NCBI RefSeq assembly: GCF_003003125.1
Contig: NZ_PVTZ01000006.1
Coordinates: 62,001-126,000 of the forward strand
Reading direction: 5' to 3'
Length of the DNA: 64,000 bases
DNA from: Laceyella sediminis
GTDB taxonomy: Bacteria; Bacillota; Bacilli; Thermoactinomycetales; Thermoactinomycetaceae
The translations under genes were made by a program, and so were the position numbers. Position 1 is the first letter of the stretch. The number at the start of each line of letters is the position of its first letter. The notes under the pieces were generated by a model. The model was not told the DNA's origin, did no database searches, and worked only from the letters and a program-made list of their open reading frames with translations. Positions 41,837-51,399 of the stretch are shown piece after piece.

Positions 41837-43040
41837 ATTGACACCCTTCCTTCAACAATGCTTCTCTTTCATTTGGAATCCGTTGCAACGCCGCTTGTTC
41901 TGCAAGGTAAGCCAACGTACGGCCCACCCACGGACCCGCTTGGCGGCCTGTCTGGCGGATCAGATCCGTCCCGGAAACCGCCAATTCCCGCGTATGTTTG
42001 ACTGGCATAGCCTGCCACCACGCTTCCAACTTCGTCTCATCTGGATCTTCCGGCCGCCTTAACTCCAGCAAGTGAGCCAATTGCCCAGCTCGCTGAAGCG
42101 CATCAAGGCCAAAGCGATATAAACGGCGTTTCCATTCCTCATCCGTTTGCCGCTGCCAAGTCAATCCCAACTGCATGCAAGCGCTGATAGCTTCTTTGTC
42201 CCGAGTGGCCAACTTCAGCTGTTCCAATCTCGCCGCTAGGCCGTCCATGTCTGTTTTGCACAGTGACAGCAGGTAACTCCAGCGGACAATCCTGTCACGC
42301 ACACAGTCGAACCTTTCCAGCCCTTCTATGGCAAGCTGGCGCCCGTCTGCCCACTGGCAAAACGGGGGGAGATGGGCAAAGAGCCCAGTGTCAGCCAGAA
42401 TCTCCAGCCCGGCGGACGGAGCCGTTGCCTTCCACATTTTTTCCAACTCAGACACCACTCGTTCGACAGACAAAAACCGGCATTCCTGTTTCAGATGCAC
42501 AATCGCCTGCCTAGCGTCTGCATCGAGAGAAAACCCGAACTGCGCCACAAACCGCGCTGCCCGCAACATTCTGAGCGCATCCTCTTGAAACCGCTCCATG
42601 GGATCTCCGACAGCCCGTATCACTTTCGCTTCCAAATCGGCCATTCCCGAAAAATAATCGATCAACTCACCGTGCCGATCTTTGGCCATAGCATTGACCG
42701 TGAAATCGCGCCGAGCCAGATCGAGCTTCAAAGAAGATACGAAAGCGACTTGGCTTGGGCGCCGCCGATCCTCATATTCCCCTTCGACGCGAAACGTCGT
42801 CACTTCGATCGGCAAGTCGTTATGCACGACCGTAACGGTGCCATGTTGCAGGCCGGTGGGCGCCGTTCGCGGAAAAATCGCTTGCACCTGCTCTGGCCGC
42901 GCCTCTGTCGCCACATCATAATCTTGCGGCTGGCGTCCCATCAGCTCATCCCTGACGCATCCACCCACAAGGTACGCGGCAAACCCCGCTTGCTCTAGCT
43001 TCTCCATCACCCACAACGCCGCTTGTTTGCGCTCATCCAT
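41814..43040 (-). CDS. cca: CCA-adding tRNA nucleotidyltransferase
   Basis: The enzyme completes the CCA 3' end of tRNAs. The 408 residues have the class II head domain with GGCVRDELMG, the catalytic DYDVAT, RRDFTVNAMA and EDALRMLRAARF, followed by helical neck and body. The ATG at 43040 follows GGAGGAAAAG. The gene lies between bshA and birA as in Bacillus subtilis. Confidence 0.96.
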   Translation of the reverse strand: MDERKQAALWVMEKLEQAGFAAYLVGGCVRDELMGRQPQDYDVATEARPEQVQAIFPRTAPTGLQHGTVTVVHNDLPIEVTTFRVEGEYEDRRRPSQVAFVSSLKLDLARRDFTVNAMAKDRHGELIDYFSGMADLEAKVIRAVGDPMERFQEDALRMLRAARFVAQFGFSLDADARQAIVHLKQECRFLSVERVVSELEKMWKATAPSAGLEILADTGLFAHLPPFCQWADGRQLAIEGLERFDCVRDRIVRWSYLLSLCKTDMDGLAARLEQLKLATRDKEAISACMQLGLTWQRQTDEEWKRRLYRFGLDALQRAGQLAHLLELRRPEDPDETKLEAWWQAMPVKHTRELAVSGTDLIRQTGRQAGPWVGRTLAYLAEQAALQRIPNEREALLKEGCQFGAKYTQ

Positions 43041-43073
43041 CTCTTTTCCTCCGTCCAAAACCCCTCTGACGAA

Positions 43074-44192
43074 TTAGCGGGCCAACACCTTCGCATATAA
43101 CTGTTCATATTGGCCCGCAATTTTCAAGCCACAAAACTCCTGTTTAACCCGATCCAGACCCGCTTGCGAAAAATTTTGGTGCAACGCATCGTCTCTTAGC
43201 AACATCAACGCGTATTGAGCCATCTCTTCAATCGCGCCGACTGGCGCCAAAAAGCCGTTTTGCCCATGCGTCACCACTTCGGGGATACCACCGGCGTTGG
43301 AGGCGATAGTGGGCACACCACAAGCCATTGCTTCCAGCGCGACCAAGCCGAAGCTCTCTTTTTCGGATGGCAAAAGCAGCAAATCGGCCAATGAAATCAA
43401 TTGGGCCACTTCATCCTGTTTGCCTAGGAAAACCACTTTATCATCTAGGCCTAGCTCCTGCACCCGCTGGATTACTTTGGGCATCTCCGGCCCTTCCCCT
43501 ACAAGGAACAACCTTGCAGGAATTTCGCTTGCCACCCGGTGGAAGATTGAAATCACGTCTAGCGGGCGTTTCACTGCCCGGAAGTTGGATATATGTAATA
43601 ACAGTTTTTCCGTTTTTTCACAGCAATGATCCCGCAAAGGTTCCACATCGCGAGGGTAATACACGCGGGTGTCAACGAAATTATAGATCCGTTCGATTTC
43701 CTTGTTCACACAAAACAAATCTTCTGTCTGTCTAACAAGATCATCTGACACCGCCGTCACGGCGTCGCTGTTCTGAATCCCAAAACAAATTACATCGCGC
43801 AATGAAGGATCTTCTCCCAACACCGTGATGTCTGTACCGTGCAAAGTCGTCACCACTTTGAGATGGTCGCCCACCATCTGTTTCGCCAGCACGGCAGCAA
43901 TCGCGTGCGGCACCGCATAGTGAACGTGCAATAGATCCAACTGGTACTCTTTGGCCACTTGCGCCATTCGGCTGGCAAGGGCCAAATCATACGGCGGATA
44001 TTTGAAGACTGCGTAGCGGTGCGCCTCCACTCCGTGATAACGGATATTTTGATGAAACCGCCCCAAACGGAACGGCATGTCATAAGTGATGAAATGGATG
44101 TCATGGCCTCTTTCGGCCAACAATTTCCCCAATTCGGTGGCCACAACCCCCGATCCTCCATGTGAAGGATAACATGTAATCCCAATGCGCAT
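43074..44192 (-). CDS. bshA: N-acetylglucosaminyl-malate synthase (BshA)
   Basis: BshA joins GlcNAc from UDP-GlcNAc to L-malate, the first step of bacillithiol synthesis. The 372-residue GT-B glycosyltransferase (family GT4) begins MRIGITCYPSHGGSGVVATELG and contains HVHYAVPHAIAA, TTLHGTDITVLGEDP and the donor-binding PSEKESFGLVALEAMACG with catalytic Glu. The ATG at 44192 has GGGAGG upstream. bshB1 lies directly upstream in the same unit. Confidence 0.96.
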   Translation of the reverse strand: MRIGITCYPSHGGSGVVATELGKLLAERGHDIHFITYDMPFRLGRFHQNIRYHGVEAHRYAVFKYPPYDLALASRMAQVAKEYQLDLLHVHYAVPHAIAAVLAKQMVGDHLKVVTTLHGTDITVLGEDPSLRDVICFGIQNSDAVTAVSDDLVRQTEDLFCVNKEIERIYNFVDTRVYYPRDVEPLRDHCCEKTEKLLLHISNFRAVKRPLDVISIFHRVASEIPARLFLVGEGPEMPKVIQRVQELGLDDKVVFLGKQDEVAQLISLADLLLLPSEKESFGLVALEAMACGVPTIASNAGGIPEVVTHGQNGFLAPVGAIEEMAQYALMLLRDDALHQNFSQAGLDRVKQEFCGLKIAGQYEQLYAKVLAR

Positions 44193-44217
44193 TTGGCATC
44201 CTCCCGCTCTTTTCGCT

Positions 44218-44919
44218 TTATGCCTCAATCAATGATGTTGTTTTCAATGGCGTCGGGCTTTTTAACGCTTCCCCATAGAGCGAACCGATCTGATGGCCCC
44301 ATAATTGGTCACGGCCGCGCACCATTGCAAGATACGTTGGGCTGTTTAGCGGGGTGCCCACTTCTCCCTCTTTCGGGTTAAATTGACTCTGATAAGCCAA
44401 AATCGATTCCATTTTCTGTTCGTAAACATCACTGATGTCCACAATCACATCAGCCGGATGGACATCATTGATGAAATAATAATACAAGCGATTGACACGA
44501 TGGGCTTCTTCGTCCCCAGGTGTCTTTTTTTTGCGAATCCCCGCGTCAAAAACAGCCTCTTTCACCATGCGACTACATGCCACATGATCTGGATGCCGAT
44601 CTTCAAAATATGGGGCCAAAACCACCTTGGGCTTATACTGGCGAATCACTTGTGTCATCTTGTCGATCTGCTCTCTTCCGCCCAAGCCGCGGTCGGGAAA
44701 AGCCAAATCGATCACTTGCCCGACCCCTAAGATGGTGGCGGCCCGCTTCGCTTCCATGCGTCGCCGTTCTACGGTCCCGTTTGAAGACAGCTCTGCTTCG
44801 GTCAGATTGCAAATGGCGACGCGGTAGCCCTGTTTCACATGTTTGGCCAAAATGCCACCTGCTCCGATTTCCACATCATCGGGATGCGCACCAAACGCCA
44901 AAATATCTACAGTATTCAC
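44218..44919 (-). CDS. bshB1: Bacillithiol biosynthesis deacetylase (BshB1)
   Basis: BshB1 removes the acetyl group from GlcNAc-malate. The 233-residue LmbE-like zinc hydrolase has the AHPDDVEIGAGG motif at residues 12-23 (zinc-binding His and Asp, catalytic Asp) and HPDHVACS with the third zinc histidine. It is followed by bshA with 25 bases spacing. Length is normal. BshC is not in the window. Confidence 0.96.
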   Translation of the reverse strand: MNTVDILAFGAHPDDVEIGAGGILAKHVKQGYRVAICNLTEAELSSNGTVERRRMEAKRAATILGVGQVIDLAFPDRGLGGREQIDKMTQVIRQYKPKVVLAPYFEDRHPDHVACSRMVKEAVFDAGIRKKKTPGDEEAHRVNRLYYYFINDVHPADVIVDISDVYEQKMESILAYQSQFNPKEGEVGTPLNSPTYLAMVRGRDQLWGHQIGSLYGEALKSPTPLKTTSLIEA

Positions 44920-44941
44920 CTTTGTTCCCTCTCTTCTCCCA

Positions 44942-45346
44942 TTACCGGGTTGGATTGACCAGCTCGCGCCACGACAGCTCGCCTTCTTTGACGGCCCGAA
45001 TCATGATTTCCGCCGCAGCAAGATTCGTAGCCACAGGAATATTATGAACATCGGCCAATCTCAACAAAGCCAATATATCCGGCTCATGCGGCTGCGCGGC
45101 CAGCGGATCGCGGAAAAAGACGATCAGATCCATGCGGTTTTCTGCTACTAACGCTCCGATTTGTTGATCCCCACCCAGCGGCCCAGATAAAAAGCGATGC
45201 ACCTGAAGTGAAGTCGCCTCCGCAATGCGTTTGCCGGTTGTTCCGGTAGCAAAGAGGCGGTGGGGCTTAAGCAACTCTTCATAAGCGATAGCGAATTGCA
45301 CCATTTGCTCTTTTTTTGCGTCATGCGCAATTAAAGCGATATTCAT
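44942..45346 (-). CDS. mgsA: Methylglyoxal synthase (MgsA)
   Basis: MgsA converts dihydroxyacetone phosphate to methylglyoxal. The 134 residues start [16 protein letters not shown] and include the phosphate-binding TGTTG, the [11 protein letters not shown] loop with the catalytic Asp, and [15 protein letters not shown]. The ATG at 45346 follows AAAAGGGGGAG; a longer upstream frame is not supported. Proximity to bacillithiol genes fits detoxification of methylglyoxal by this thiol. Confidence 0.96.
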   Translation of the reverse strand: MNIALIAHDAKKEQMVQFAIAYEELLKPHRLFATGTTGKRIAEATSLQVHRFLSGPLGGDQQIGALVAENRMDLIVFFRDPLAAQPHEPDILALLRLADVHNIPVATNLAAAEIMIRAVKEGELSWRELVNPTR

Positions 45347-45372
45347 TGGGCTCCCCCTTTTCGATGATGACG

Positions 45373-46365
45373 TCACATGCGCGCCAAGGATGATGCATGC
45401 GTAAACAAGGCGGGCGCGCCACCTGTATGCCAAAATAATACCCGTTTTGATTTATCGGCGGTTTTCGCCAATTGGTCGAGCATTCCCGCCAGCGCCTTTC
45501 CGGTGTATATCGGATCGACCAAAATTCCTTCCGCGCGAGCCAACTTCCGAATCGCTTCATTCCCCGCCGGTGAGGGCGAACCGTATTTGCGACCAATGTA
45601 TTGATCAAACAGCGCGTCGGTCGGCGCTAATCCAGAAGCTACCGGCTGGTTGATCTCCTTGCACAACTGGCGCATGAAACGGTTCACCTCTTGCTCCGTC
45701 TGCTCCCGCTCTTGCCAGACACTGATCCCGCGGAAACGGGTGGGGGTTTGGGTCAGGTTTCGCCCGACAGCAAGGCCGGCCAACGTTCCGCCCGTCCCCA
45801 CCGCCACATAGATTTCATCAAACGGCGGCAATTCTTGCTGTTGCCGTTGCCGCTCTAGCTCGTACCATGCGGTGACATAGCCGTAGTCTCCCCTTCCGGT
45901 AGAGCCTCCCACGGGAATGATAAACGGCTTTCTGCCCAAACGCTCCGCCGCAAACGCTTTTTCCCGCATCACCGCGAGCAAGCCATCTGAACCGTACGCC
46001 CCAGTCGCAAACAATTTCGCGCCGAGCAATTGATCCAACAACAAATTCCCCTGCACGTCGCCTAAGCGTTCACCCGCAAAGCACAACCAAGTTTCCAAGC
46101 CGGCTTTGTTGGCGGCCGCCACTGTAAGGCGGGCGTGGTTCGACTGGGGGCTTCCCCCCGTAATCACCAAATCGCATCCTTCATCCAGTGCTTGTCCCAG
46201 CAAATACTCCAACTTGCGCAGTTTGTTGCCGCCGAATGCCAATTCCGTCACATCATCCCGTTTGATCCACAGGCTGGCTACCCCCAGTTCCGCCCCTAGA
46301 TTGGCTAGCGGCATCAACGGGGTATCTCCGCTCAGCAACGGATACCTTGGAAACGCGTTTTTCAT
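45373..46365 (-). CDS. PLP-dependent D-cysteine desulfhydrase / ACC deaminase family protein
   Basis: The 330-residue fold-type II PLP enzyme has the Schiff-base lysine in [12 protein letters not shown] (near residue 46-53), the [14 protein letters not shown] loop, and GTGGTLAG for the phosphate. Members act on D-cysteine or 1-aminocyclopropane-1-carboxylate; D-cysteine desulfhydrase is the commoner activity in bacteria. It is inserted between dapB and mgsA, where Bacillus subtilis has no such gene. The substrate cannot be fixed from the sequence. Confidence 0.88.
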   Translation of the reverse strand: MKNAFPRYPLLSGDTPLMPLANLGAELGVASLWIKRDDVTELAFGGNKLRKLEYLLGQALDEGCDLVITGGSPQSNHARLTVAAANKAGLETWLCFAGERLGDVQGNLLLDQLLGAKLFATGAYGSDGLLAVMREKAFAAERLGRKPFIIPVGGSTGRGDYGYVTAWYELERQRQQQELPPFDEIYVAVGTGGTLAGLAVGRNLTQTPTRFRGISVWQEREQTEQEVNRFMRQLCKEINQPVASGLAPTDALFDQYIGRKYGSPSPAGNEAIRKLARAEGILVDPIYTGKALAGMLDQLAKTADKSKRVLFWHTGGAPALFTHASSLARM

Positions 46366-46382
46366 TTGATCCCCGCTCTCCT

Positions 46383-47186
46383 CTAAGCGAAATCAATCAC
46401 ATTTTCCAGACCGTACACGAGACGGTCTTGTTCCATCACTTTTTCAACCGCTAATTTCACACCCGGCATAAATGATTCGCGATTGAAAGAATCGTGGCGG
46501 ATGGTCAACAGTTGCCCTTCGCCGCCAAACAGCACCTCTTGATGCGCGATCAACCCTGGCAAACGCACACTGTGAACGCGAAAGCCCTGAGTCAACCCTC
46601 CACGCGCACCGTGAAGCAGTTCTTTCTCTTCCGGGTGGCCCTGTTTGATCTCGGTTCGCGTCTCACTGATCATCTCGGCCGTCTTCATCGCCGTGCCTGA
46701 AGGAGCGTCCAATTTCTGATCATGATGGTATTCCACGATTTCGACATGGGGCAAGTATTTGGCCGCTTGCCGGGCAAACACCATCATCAAGACGGCACCC
46801 AGCGCAAAGTTAGGCGCGATGATCGCCCCCACGCCTTTTTCCGCACACAGCTCGGATAGCTCTTGTACTTCAGCTTCCGACAATCCGCTTGTGCCCACCA
46901 CCGGCCGCACGCCTTTGCTGATCGCCAACACCATATGTTCTTTCACTGCGTGGGGAGTGGTGAAATCGACCCACACATCTGCTTCATGCTTTTCTAATGC
47001 TTCCTGCGCCGTCGCATAAAACGGGGCCCCAATCGGGTTGAAACCCAACGCTTCACCGACGTCTTGTCCAGCGTATGTGCGCGAAACGCCAGCAACTAAC
47101 TCCAAATGATCGTATTGCCGCATCATTTTTATTACCTCTTGCCCCATGCGCCCACTGGCGCCGGCAACGATGACTCGAATACCCAT
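46383..47186 (-). CDS. dapB: 4-hydroxy-tetrahydrodipicolinate reductase (DapB)
   Basis: DapB makes tetrahydrodipicolinate for lysine, peptidoglycan and spore dipicolinate. The 267 residues have the NAD(P)-binding GASGRMGQEVI, DFTTPHAV, GTSGL, PNFALGAVLM and the catalytic EYHHDQKLDAPSGTA. The ATG at 47186 has AGAGGAG about 10 bases upstream. ypjD precedes it closely, as in Bacillus. Confidence 0.97.
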   Translation of the reverse strand: MGIRVIVAGASGRMGQEVIKMMRQYDHLELVAGVSRTYAGQDVGEALGFNPIGAPFYATAQEALEKHEADVWVDFTTPHAVKEHMVLAISKGVRPVVGTSGLSEAEVQELSELCAEKGVGAIIAPNFALGAVLMMVFARQAAKYLPHVEIVEYHHDQKLDAPSGTAMKTAEMISETRTEIKQGHPEEKELLHGARGGLTQGFRVHSVRLPGLIAHQEVLFGGEGQLLTIRHDSFNRESFMPGVKLAVEKVMEQDRLVYGLENVIDFA

Positions 47187-47218
47187 GGTGTCATTTCTCC
47201 TCTTCTCTGTTGTCTCCA

Positions 47219-47557
47219 TTATTTCCCTTCCTGATCAATCCGTGTCCAACGATTCGCATCACGCGTGCGATATTTTTCCATCACCCCATCAAAGGCCTTC
47301 TCCAAGTCGATGTTAAGCGAATTGGCAAAACAGGTGACGATAAACATAATGTCGCCCAGCTCACTTTCGAGGCTGTTTTCTTCTTCGCCGGGCTTTTTTG
47401 GTTTTTCCCCGTAGCGATGATTCACTTCGCGGGCTAATTCCCCCACTTCTTCCGTCATCCGCGCCAGCATAGACAACGGCTGAAAATAGCCCTCTTTAAA
47501 CTGACTGATGTACACATCTACTTCTTGTTGCATCTCTTTCAATGTTTTTTCCGCCAT
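47219..47557 (-). CDS. ypjD: MazG-like nucleotide pyrophosphohydrolase (YpjD)
   Basis: The 112-residue all-helical protein has the MazG metal-binding motif EEVGELAREV (residues about 36-45) and the second element ESELGDIMF, which together bind Mg2+ for hydrolysis of (d)NTPs. The position before dapB and the size match YpjD of Bacillus subtilis. Probably a house-cleaning or dNTP-pool enzyme. Confidence 0.92.
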   Translation of the reverse strand: MAEKTLKEMQQEVDVYISQFKEGYFQPLSMLARMTEEVGELAREVNHRYGEKPKKPGEEENSLESELGDIMFIVTCFANSLNIDLEKAFDGVMEKYRTRDANRWTRIDQEGK

Positions 47558-48063
47558 GTTCTTAAACCTCCAACCACACTGGCAATTCCCTAGGCCGCTG
47601 AGTGATGGGCATTAGCCTTTGCCAGTGGCCAAAATCGCATTCACTTCGTTTGAACAGCCAACAGATATTCGTTGCGAGCCATCTTCATGGTCAAGACCTT
47701 GCGGTGACCAGCCTGATCTCTCTAATCATTCCATAAATCGCTCACAGCCGCCACCCCAAATCCAAACCATGCCGGTACAAACCGATGGTTATCGATACCA
47801 CTTATTTATTTATAGTAACCATGCCGTAGCCAATAAACAAGCAGTTAATCAAAAATCCCCATTCAGGGGAATAAAAAGCTTGTCCAAACATGGCCCAAAG
47901 CTGCGTTTGCGTCCGGCACTTCTTGACTGCTCTTCAGGAAGATACGCCGCCGCGCTAAAATCATAACACATTAGCGCTTTTCTTCATGTTTCCCTCATTG
48001 ATGTCACAAAATAGGACATGTATAATATAGCGGGATTAAATGATAAACAAAGAGGCGGTTAAG
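47558..48063. other. Divergent intergenic region between ypjD and ypjC
   Basis: About 500 bases without a convincing gene; the 115-codon plus-strand frame inside has no start signal or recognisable content. It holds the promoter of ypjC at 47998-48026 and must hold the minus-strand promoter of the ypjD-dapB unit, which I could not place. Confidence 0.5.
47998..48026 (+). promoter_or_regulatory. Sigma-A promoter of the YitT-family gene
   Basis: TTGATG (47998-48003) and TATAAT (48021-48026) are 17 bases apart, 38 bases before the ATG at 48064. Confidence 0.8.
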
Positions 48064-48921
48064 ATGAAATTTACGGGGATTGAACATGCTAGGAACATCT
48101 TTTTGATTTTTTTGGGAGCTTTCATTTTTTCTGTGGGGATCAATTATTTCGCCATTCCCAGCCAATTGGCCGAGGGGGGATTCACCGGGATTAGCTTGTT
48201 GCTGTACTACGCCTTCGGTTGGTCGCCTGGCTTGGTCATTCTGGTCTTAAATATTCCGCTTTTGTTCATCGGGTACCGCGTGCTTGGCAAGCGGACATTC
48301 TTTTATACGTTGGTCGGAATCGGCGCCTCATCCTTGATGTTGGAGCTGACCGTACCCATTGTCAAACTGTGGGGCGCACCTCCCAAAGACCTGCTCTTGT
48401 GCGCATTGTATACGGGCGTCTTGGTAGGAGCTGGACTGGGTATGATTTTTCGAATCGGCGGCACGACTGGTGGTGTAGACATCATTGCGCGGATCGTGCA
48501 AAAATATTTTGGCTGGAGCATCGGCCGGACCATGTTTTTGTTTGACTTTGCCGTCATAGCCAGCTCCGTTTTTTTGATCGGCTTGGATATGGCCATGTAC
48601 ACCTTGGTAACCGTCTTTATCGGCGCACAGGTGGTAGACTTTGTAGTAGAGGGCCTGAATGCTTCTAAAGCGGCCACCATCATCACCAACCATCCGCAAG
48701 AGCTCGCCCGCACCATCACGCAAAAAATGAACCGCGGCGTCACCATCTTAAACGGCAAAGGGGGATACACCGGCCACGAAAAAGAAGTCTTATATGTGGT
48801 TGTCGGCCCAAATGAACTACCAAAGTTAAAAGACACGGTGACCCAACACGACCCTTATGCGTTTGTCGTTGTGCACGACGCCAAGGATGTGTTGGGTGAA
48901 GGGTTCACATACGGAAAGTGA
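48064..48921 (+). CDS. ypjC: YitT/DUF161 family membrane protein (YpjC-like)
   Basis: The 285-residue protein has five to six membrane helices (LIFLGAFIFSVGINYFAIPSQLAEGGFTG; GLGMIFRIGGTTGGVDIIARI) and a C-terminal cytoplasmic DUF2179 domain (GKGGYTGHEKEVLYVVV). The function of the family is unknown. The ATG at 48064 has AGAGGCGG 9 bases upstream and is preferred over the ATG at 48040. It matches YpjC of Bacillus subtilis in position between ypjB and ypjD, but here it is on the opposite strand to its neighbours. Confidence 0.9.
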   Translation: MKFTGIEHARNIFLIFLGAFIFSVGINYFAIPSQLAEGGFTGISLLLYYAFGWSPGLVILVLNIPLLFIGYRVLGKRTFFYTLVGIGASSLMLELTVPIVKLWGAPPKDLLLCALYTGVLVGAGLGMIFRIGGTTGGVDIIARIVQKYFGWSIGRTMFLFDFAVIASSVFLIGLDMAMYTLVTVFIGAQVVDFVVEGLNASKAATIITNHPQELARTITQKMNRGVTILNGKGGYTGHEKEVLYVVVGPNELPKLKDTVTQHDPYAFVVVHDAKDVLGEGFTYGK

Positions 48922-48941
48922 CCTCTGGCTGGTAAAACCGT

Positions 48942-49739
48942 TTACGTTGGCGCTGGATTGGATTCGGCCCGATAACGGAGCCAAGCGACATAAGCTAAAA
49001 CGGTGACGATCATCAGCGCCAGCCAATATGTAAGCGAAATCGCTTCTCCTTCCTTCCACCGATGGACTGTCGCCATCACATCTCGCTCGGTGCCATAAAA
49101 CAGCGGATAAAGCAACTGTTCCAACTGCCCCAGCGCAGTGGCCAATCGGTCCAGCCGCTTTTCCTTACGCATAAAAGCGATCAGGGAATCCATTTTATGT
49201 ACAGCAAATGGACTCTTCGCCACGATCAGCGCGGGGCGGACGAGTTGCGCCTTTTGATGCAATGCTTCGATCGCTTGGCTGGCGCGTTGCCGGTCTTTGC
49301 GCCCAATGGCTTGCTTCGCTGCGACCACTTCCTCTTTCATCGGCAGATAAAAACGTTGCCACAACGGTTGATTGGGATGGGACAACGCATCAAAAGCCAA
49401 GTGCATCCGTTCCGCCGCCTGGGAAAGTTCCTTCCGATTCGGTCGAACTTGATTTAAGCCCCATTCCAATTCCATCAACACTTCACTCAAGTTGTGTACT
49501 GCTTCTAGCGACAGATTTTCCGCCAGCCAATCTGCTTGGGAAAAACGCCTTGCCAACACCCCTAAATCCTCACGTGCCGCCAGCCATTGTGCCGATTCCA
49601 CTTCCCGTTCGATTTTCCCAGCCAACTGGGACCATTCTTCCCTTTCCCGCTCCACCCCTTCCGCCTGCGCGACGGCGGGATAGACGGTCAGCCACAGCAG
49701 GATTACCGCCAGGCCCTTACCTATCCACCGCAAATGCAC
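48942..49739 (-). CDS. ypjB: Sporulation-associated protein YpjB
   Basis: The 265-residue protein has an N-terminal signal (LAVILLWLTVYPAVAQA), a long helical extracytoplasmic domain, and a C-terminal membrane helix (YWLALMIVTVLAYVAWLRY). This matches the YpjB family, associated with sporulation in Bacillus though without known activity. The start is probably the GTG at 49739 with GGGAGGAG 12 bases upstream, a slightly long spacing. It lies immediately downstream of ypjA. Confidence 0.82.
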   Translation of the reverse strand: MHLRWIGKGLAVILLWLTVYPAVAQAEGVEREREEWSQLAGKIEREVESAQWLAAREDLGVLARRFSQADWLAENLSLEAVHNLSEVLMELEWGLNQVRPNRKELSQAAERMHLAFDALSHPNQPLWQRFYLPMKEEVVAAKQAIGRKDRQRASQAIEALHQKAQLVRPALIVAKSPFAVHKMDSLIAFMRKEKRLDRLATALGQLEQLLYPLFYGTERDVMATVHRWKEGEAISLTYWLALMIVTVLAYVAWLRYRAESNPAPT

Positions 49740-49820
49740 CTTGATGACACACTCCTCCCGTTCACTAGTCTTTGGTACAAGACTATTCCCTTCAGGCATC
49801 GGAATATGTCTGTAACCCGG

Positions 49821-49853
49821 GAAAAAAGAAAAACCGGGGCAAATTCCCGGTTT
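49821..49853 (-). terminator. Hairpin between ypjA and ypjB
   Basis: On the minus strand AAACCGGG pairs with CCCGGTTT and is followed by a T-rich stretch (TTCTTTTTTC). Confidence 0.75.
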
Positions 49854-49865
49854 CTCGGCAAACGC

Positions 49866-50516
49866 TTAAGAAGATCGCGGCAGGGGTAAGTCTTGCGAGC
49901 GCCATTTGCTCGGCAACATCGCAAAAATCGAAAACAACAACAACGTGGTCACGCTAAGCAAGAGCGTGAACCAGCCCACCACATGGTCAAACGGCTCCAA
50001 TGACAATGCCAGCCAAGGATGAATATCCACCCCATAGTCCAACCCGTCGTTGAGCAACGTCCATGCGGCGACGATGAGAATCTCCCGCCGGCCATAAGTG
50101 TAAAAAGGAGCGTATAGAATGGCTTGCGCGGCCATACCCAAATGGGAAAACACCAACATCCAATGTTGCCACGATAAGGAATCCATCATCGGGCGCACCT
50201 CCAAGTAAGCACCCCAGAATATCATCACCACAGCCCAAATGCCGTATTTAAACAAGGTGATAGAAGCAAAAGCCTCTAACAGTGGGCTACGGCGCGAGCA
50301 CAGGTACAACAGCAACACCAAAGTAAAAAAAGCGCTCGCCGTCGGGCTATCGGGGACAAACAGGGTTAACACCTTGGGCTCAGTCAAAGCCAACTGCTCT
50401 TTGTACCAATAAAATCCATAAATGGACCCCAAAAAATTAATGATGAATAATATCCATAAGACGGTGCGTTTTCTGAGCAGGGACAGCACATAATGCATAG
50501 CATTAGACACAGACAT
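49866..50516 (-). CDS. ypjA: DUF1405 membrane protein (YpjA)
   Basis: The 216-residue protein has five to six membrane helices. It matches DUF1405: VLWILFIINFLGSIYGFYWY, the FVPDSPTASAFFTLVLLLY segment and LNDGLDYGVDIHPWL. Function is unknown. It follows qcrC in the same order as Bacillus subtilis, separated by a terminator at 50543-50574. The ATG at 50516 has GTGGGTGG upstream. Confidence 0.88.
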   Translation of the reverse strand: MSVSNAMHYVLSLLRKRTVLWILFIINFLGSIYGFYWYKEQLALTEPKVLTLFVPDSPTASAFFTLVLLLYLCSRRSPLLEAFASITLFKYGIWAVVMIFWGAYLEVRPMMDSLSWQHWMLVFSHLGMAAQAILYAPFYTYGRREILIVAAWTLLNDGLDYGVDIHPWLALSLEPFDHVVGWFTLLLSVTTLLLFSIFAMLPSKWRSQDLPLPRSS

Positions 50517-50542
50517 GGATCCACCCACTTTTTTATTATGCA

Positions 50543-50574
50543 AAAGCCTGGTCACATAGATGTAACCAGGCTTT
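50543..50574 (-). terminator. Terminator of the qcrABC operon
   Basis: AAAGCCTGGT and ACCAGGCTTT are perfect complements with a 12-base loop, just after the qcrC stop on the minus strand, followed by TTGCATAA. Confidence 0.8.
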
Positions 50575-50582
50575 GTGCTAAA

Positions 50583-51374
50583 TTATTGTTGTTTTTGCTT
50601 CATGAGCCATTCTACAAGAATTCGCTTCTCTTCTTCACTGCCTTGGAACATGCCCGCAGGCATCGCTGTTCCTTTACCTTCATCAATGTACTTGGTGATT
50701 TCCTCAGCGGTGTGACGGTTACCTGTACCGATCAGCGTAGGACCGTTTTTCCCTTCCAGGTTGTCACCGTGACATTTGATGCATGCGTTTTTCGCGTAAA
50801 TTTGATATCCTTGTTCGTCTTGGGCTATTACTTTAGTATTTTGTGGTGTTTTACCGATAGCTGATTCCAATTGCAATTCGTGCTCATATTCTGCCGCCCA
50901 TGTCAGCGCGCAAATCGCGACAAGCGTAACCAACATGATGCCAACTGGCACCGGGCGTTTGATAGGGCGACGTTCTTTCGTACCATCCAGCCATGGGGCG
51001 AGCATCAAAGCCATGAACGCAATCCCCGGCAAGATAACAGTACCAATCACTACGAATTTACCAGCAGCCCATTTGTACTTCAACAACTGGTACAAGAACA
51101 GGAAGTACCAGTCTGGTACAGGCAAGAAACCGGTGTTCGTCGGATCCGCCAGTTCTCCCAATTCAGGTTCATGGGCCATGACTAGTGTCATAAAACCAAC
51201 GAGGAAGACGGCTGCAACCATCCACTCTTTCAGAAGGAAGTCGGGAAAGAAAGCTTCCGTTCTACCAGGAAACTCTGAGTAGTCCTTGGGATACATCTTT
51301 GGACGGTCTGCACGAACGCGCGAGTCTCCCACATAGTGGACTTGTGTATGGTTTCCGTCTTGATTATGTGCCAA
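50583..51374 (-). CDS. qcrC: Menaquinol:cytochrome c reductase, cytochrome b/c subunit (QcrC)
   Basis: The 263-residue membrane protein combines the subunit IV part of the b6f-type cytochrome b (HEPELGELADPTNTGFLPVPDWYFLFLYQLLKY) with a C-terminal cytochrome c domain carrying the heme attachment site CIKCHG and the distal Met in TAMPAGMF. It passes electrons from the Rieske protein to cytochrome c oxidase. The TTG at 51374 has GAGGAGGG 8 bases upstream. It is last in qcrABC. Confidence 0.95.
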   Translation of the reverse strand: MAHNQDGNHTQVHYVGDSRVRADRPKMYPKDYSEFPGRTEAFFPDFLLKEWMVAAVFLVGFMTLVMAHEPELGELADPTNTGFLPVPDWYFLFLYQLLKYKWAAGKFVVIGTVILPGIAFMALMLAPWLDGTKERRPIKRPVPVGIMLVTLVAICALTWAAEYEHELQLESAIGKTPQNTKVIAQDEQGYQIYAKNACIKCHGDNLEGKNGPTLIGTGNRHTAEEITKYIDEGKGTAMPAGMFQGSEEEKRILVEWLMKQKQQ

Positions 51375-51399
51375 GTGGATCCCTCCTCACGCGTAGACC

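Noticed and set aside
47619-47966. 115-codon plus-strand frame upstream of ypjC
   Set aside because: No start signal, low-complexity composition and position in the promoter region between divergent genes.
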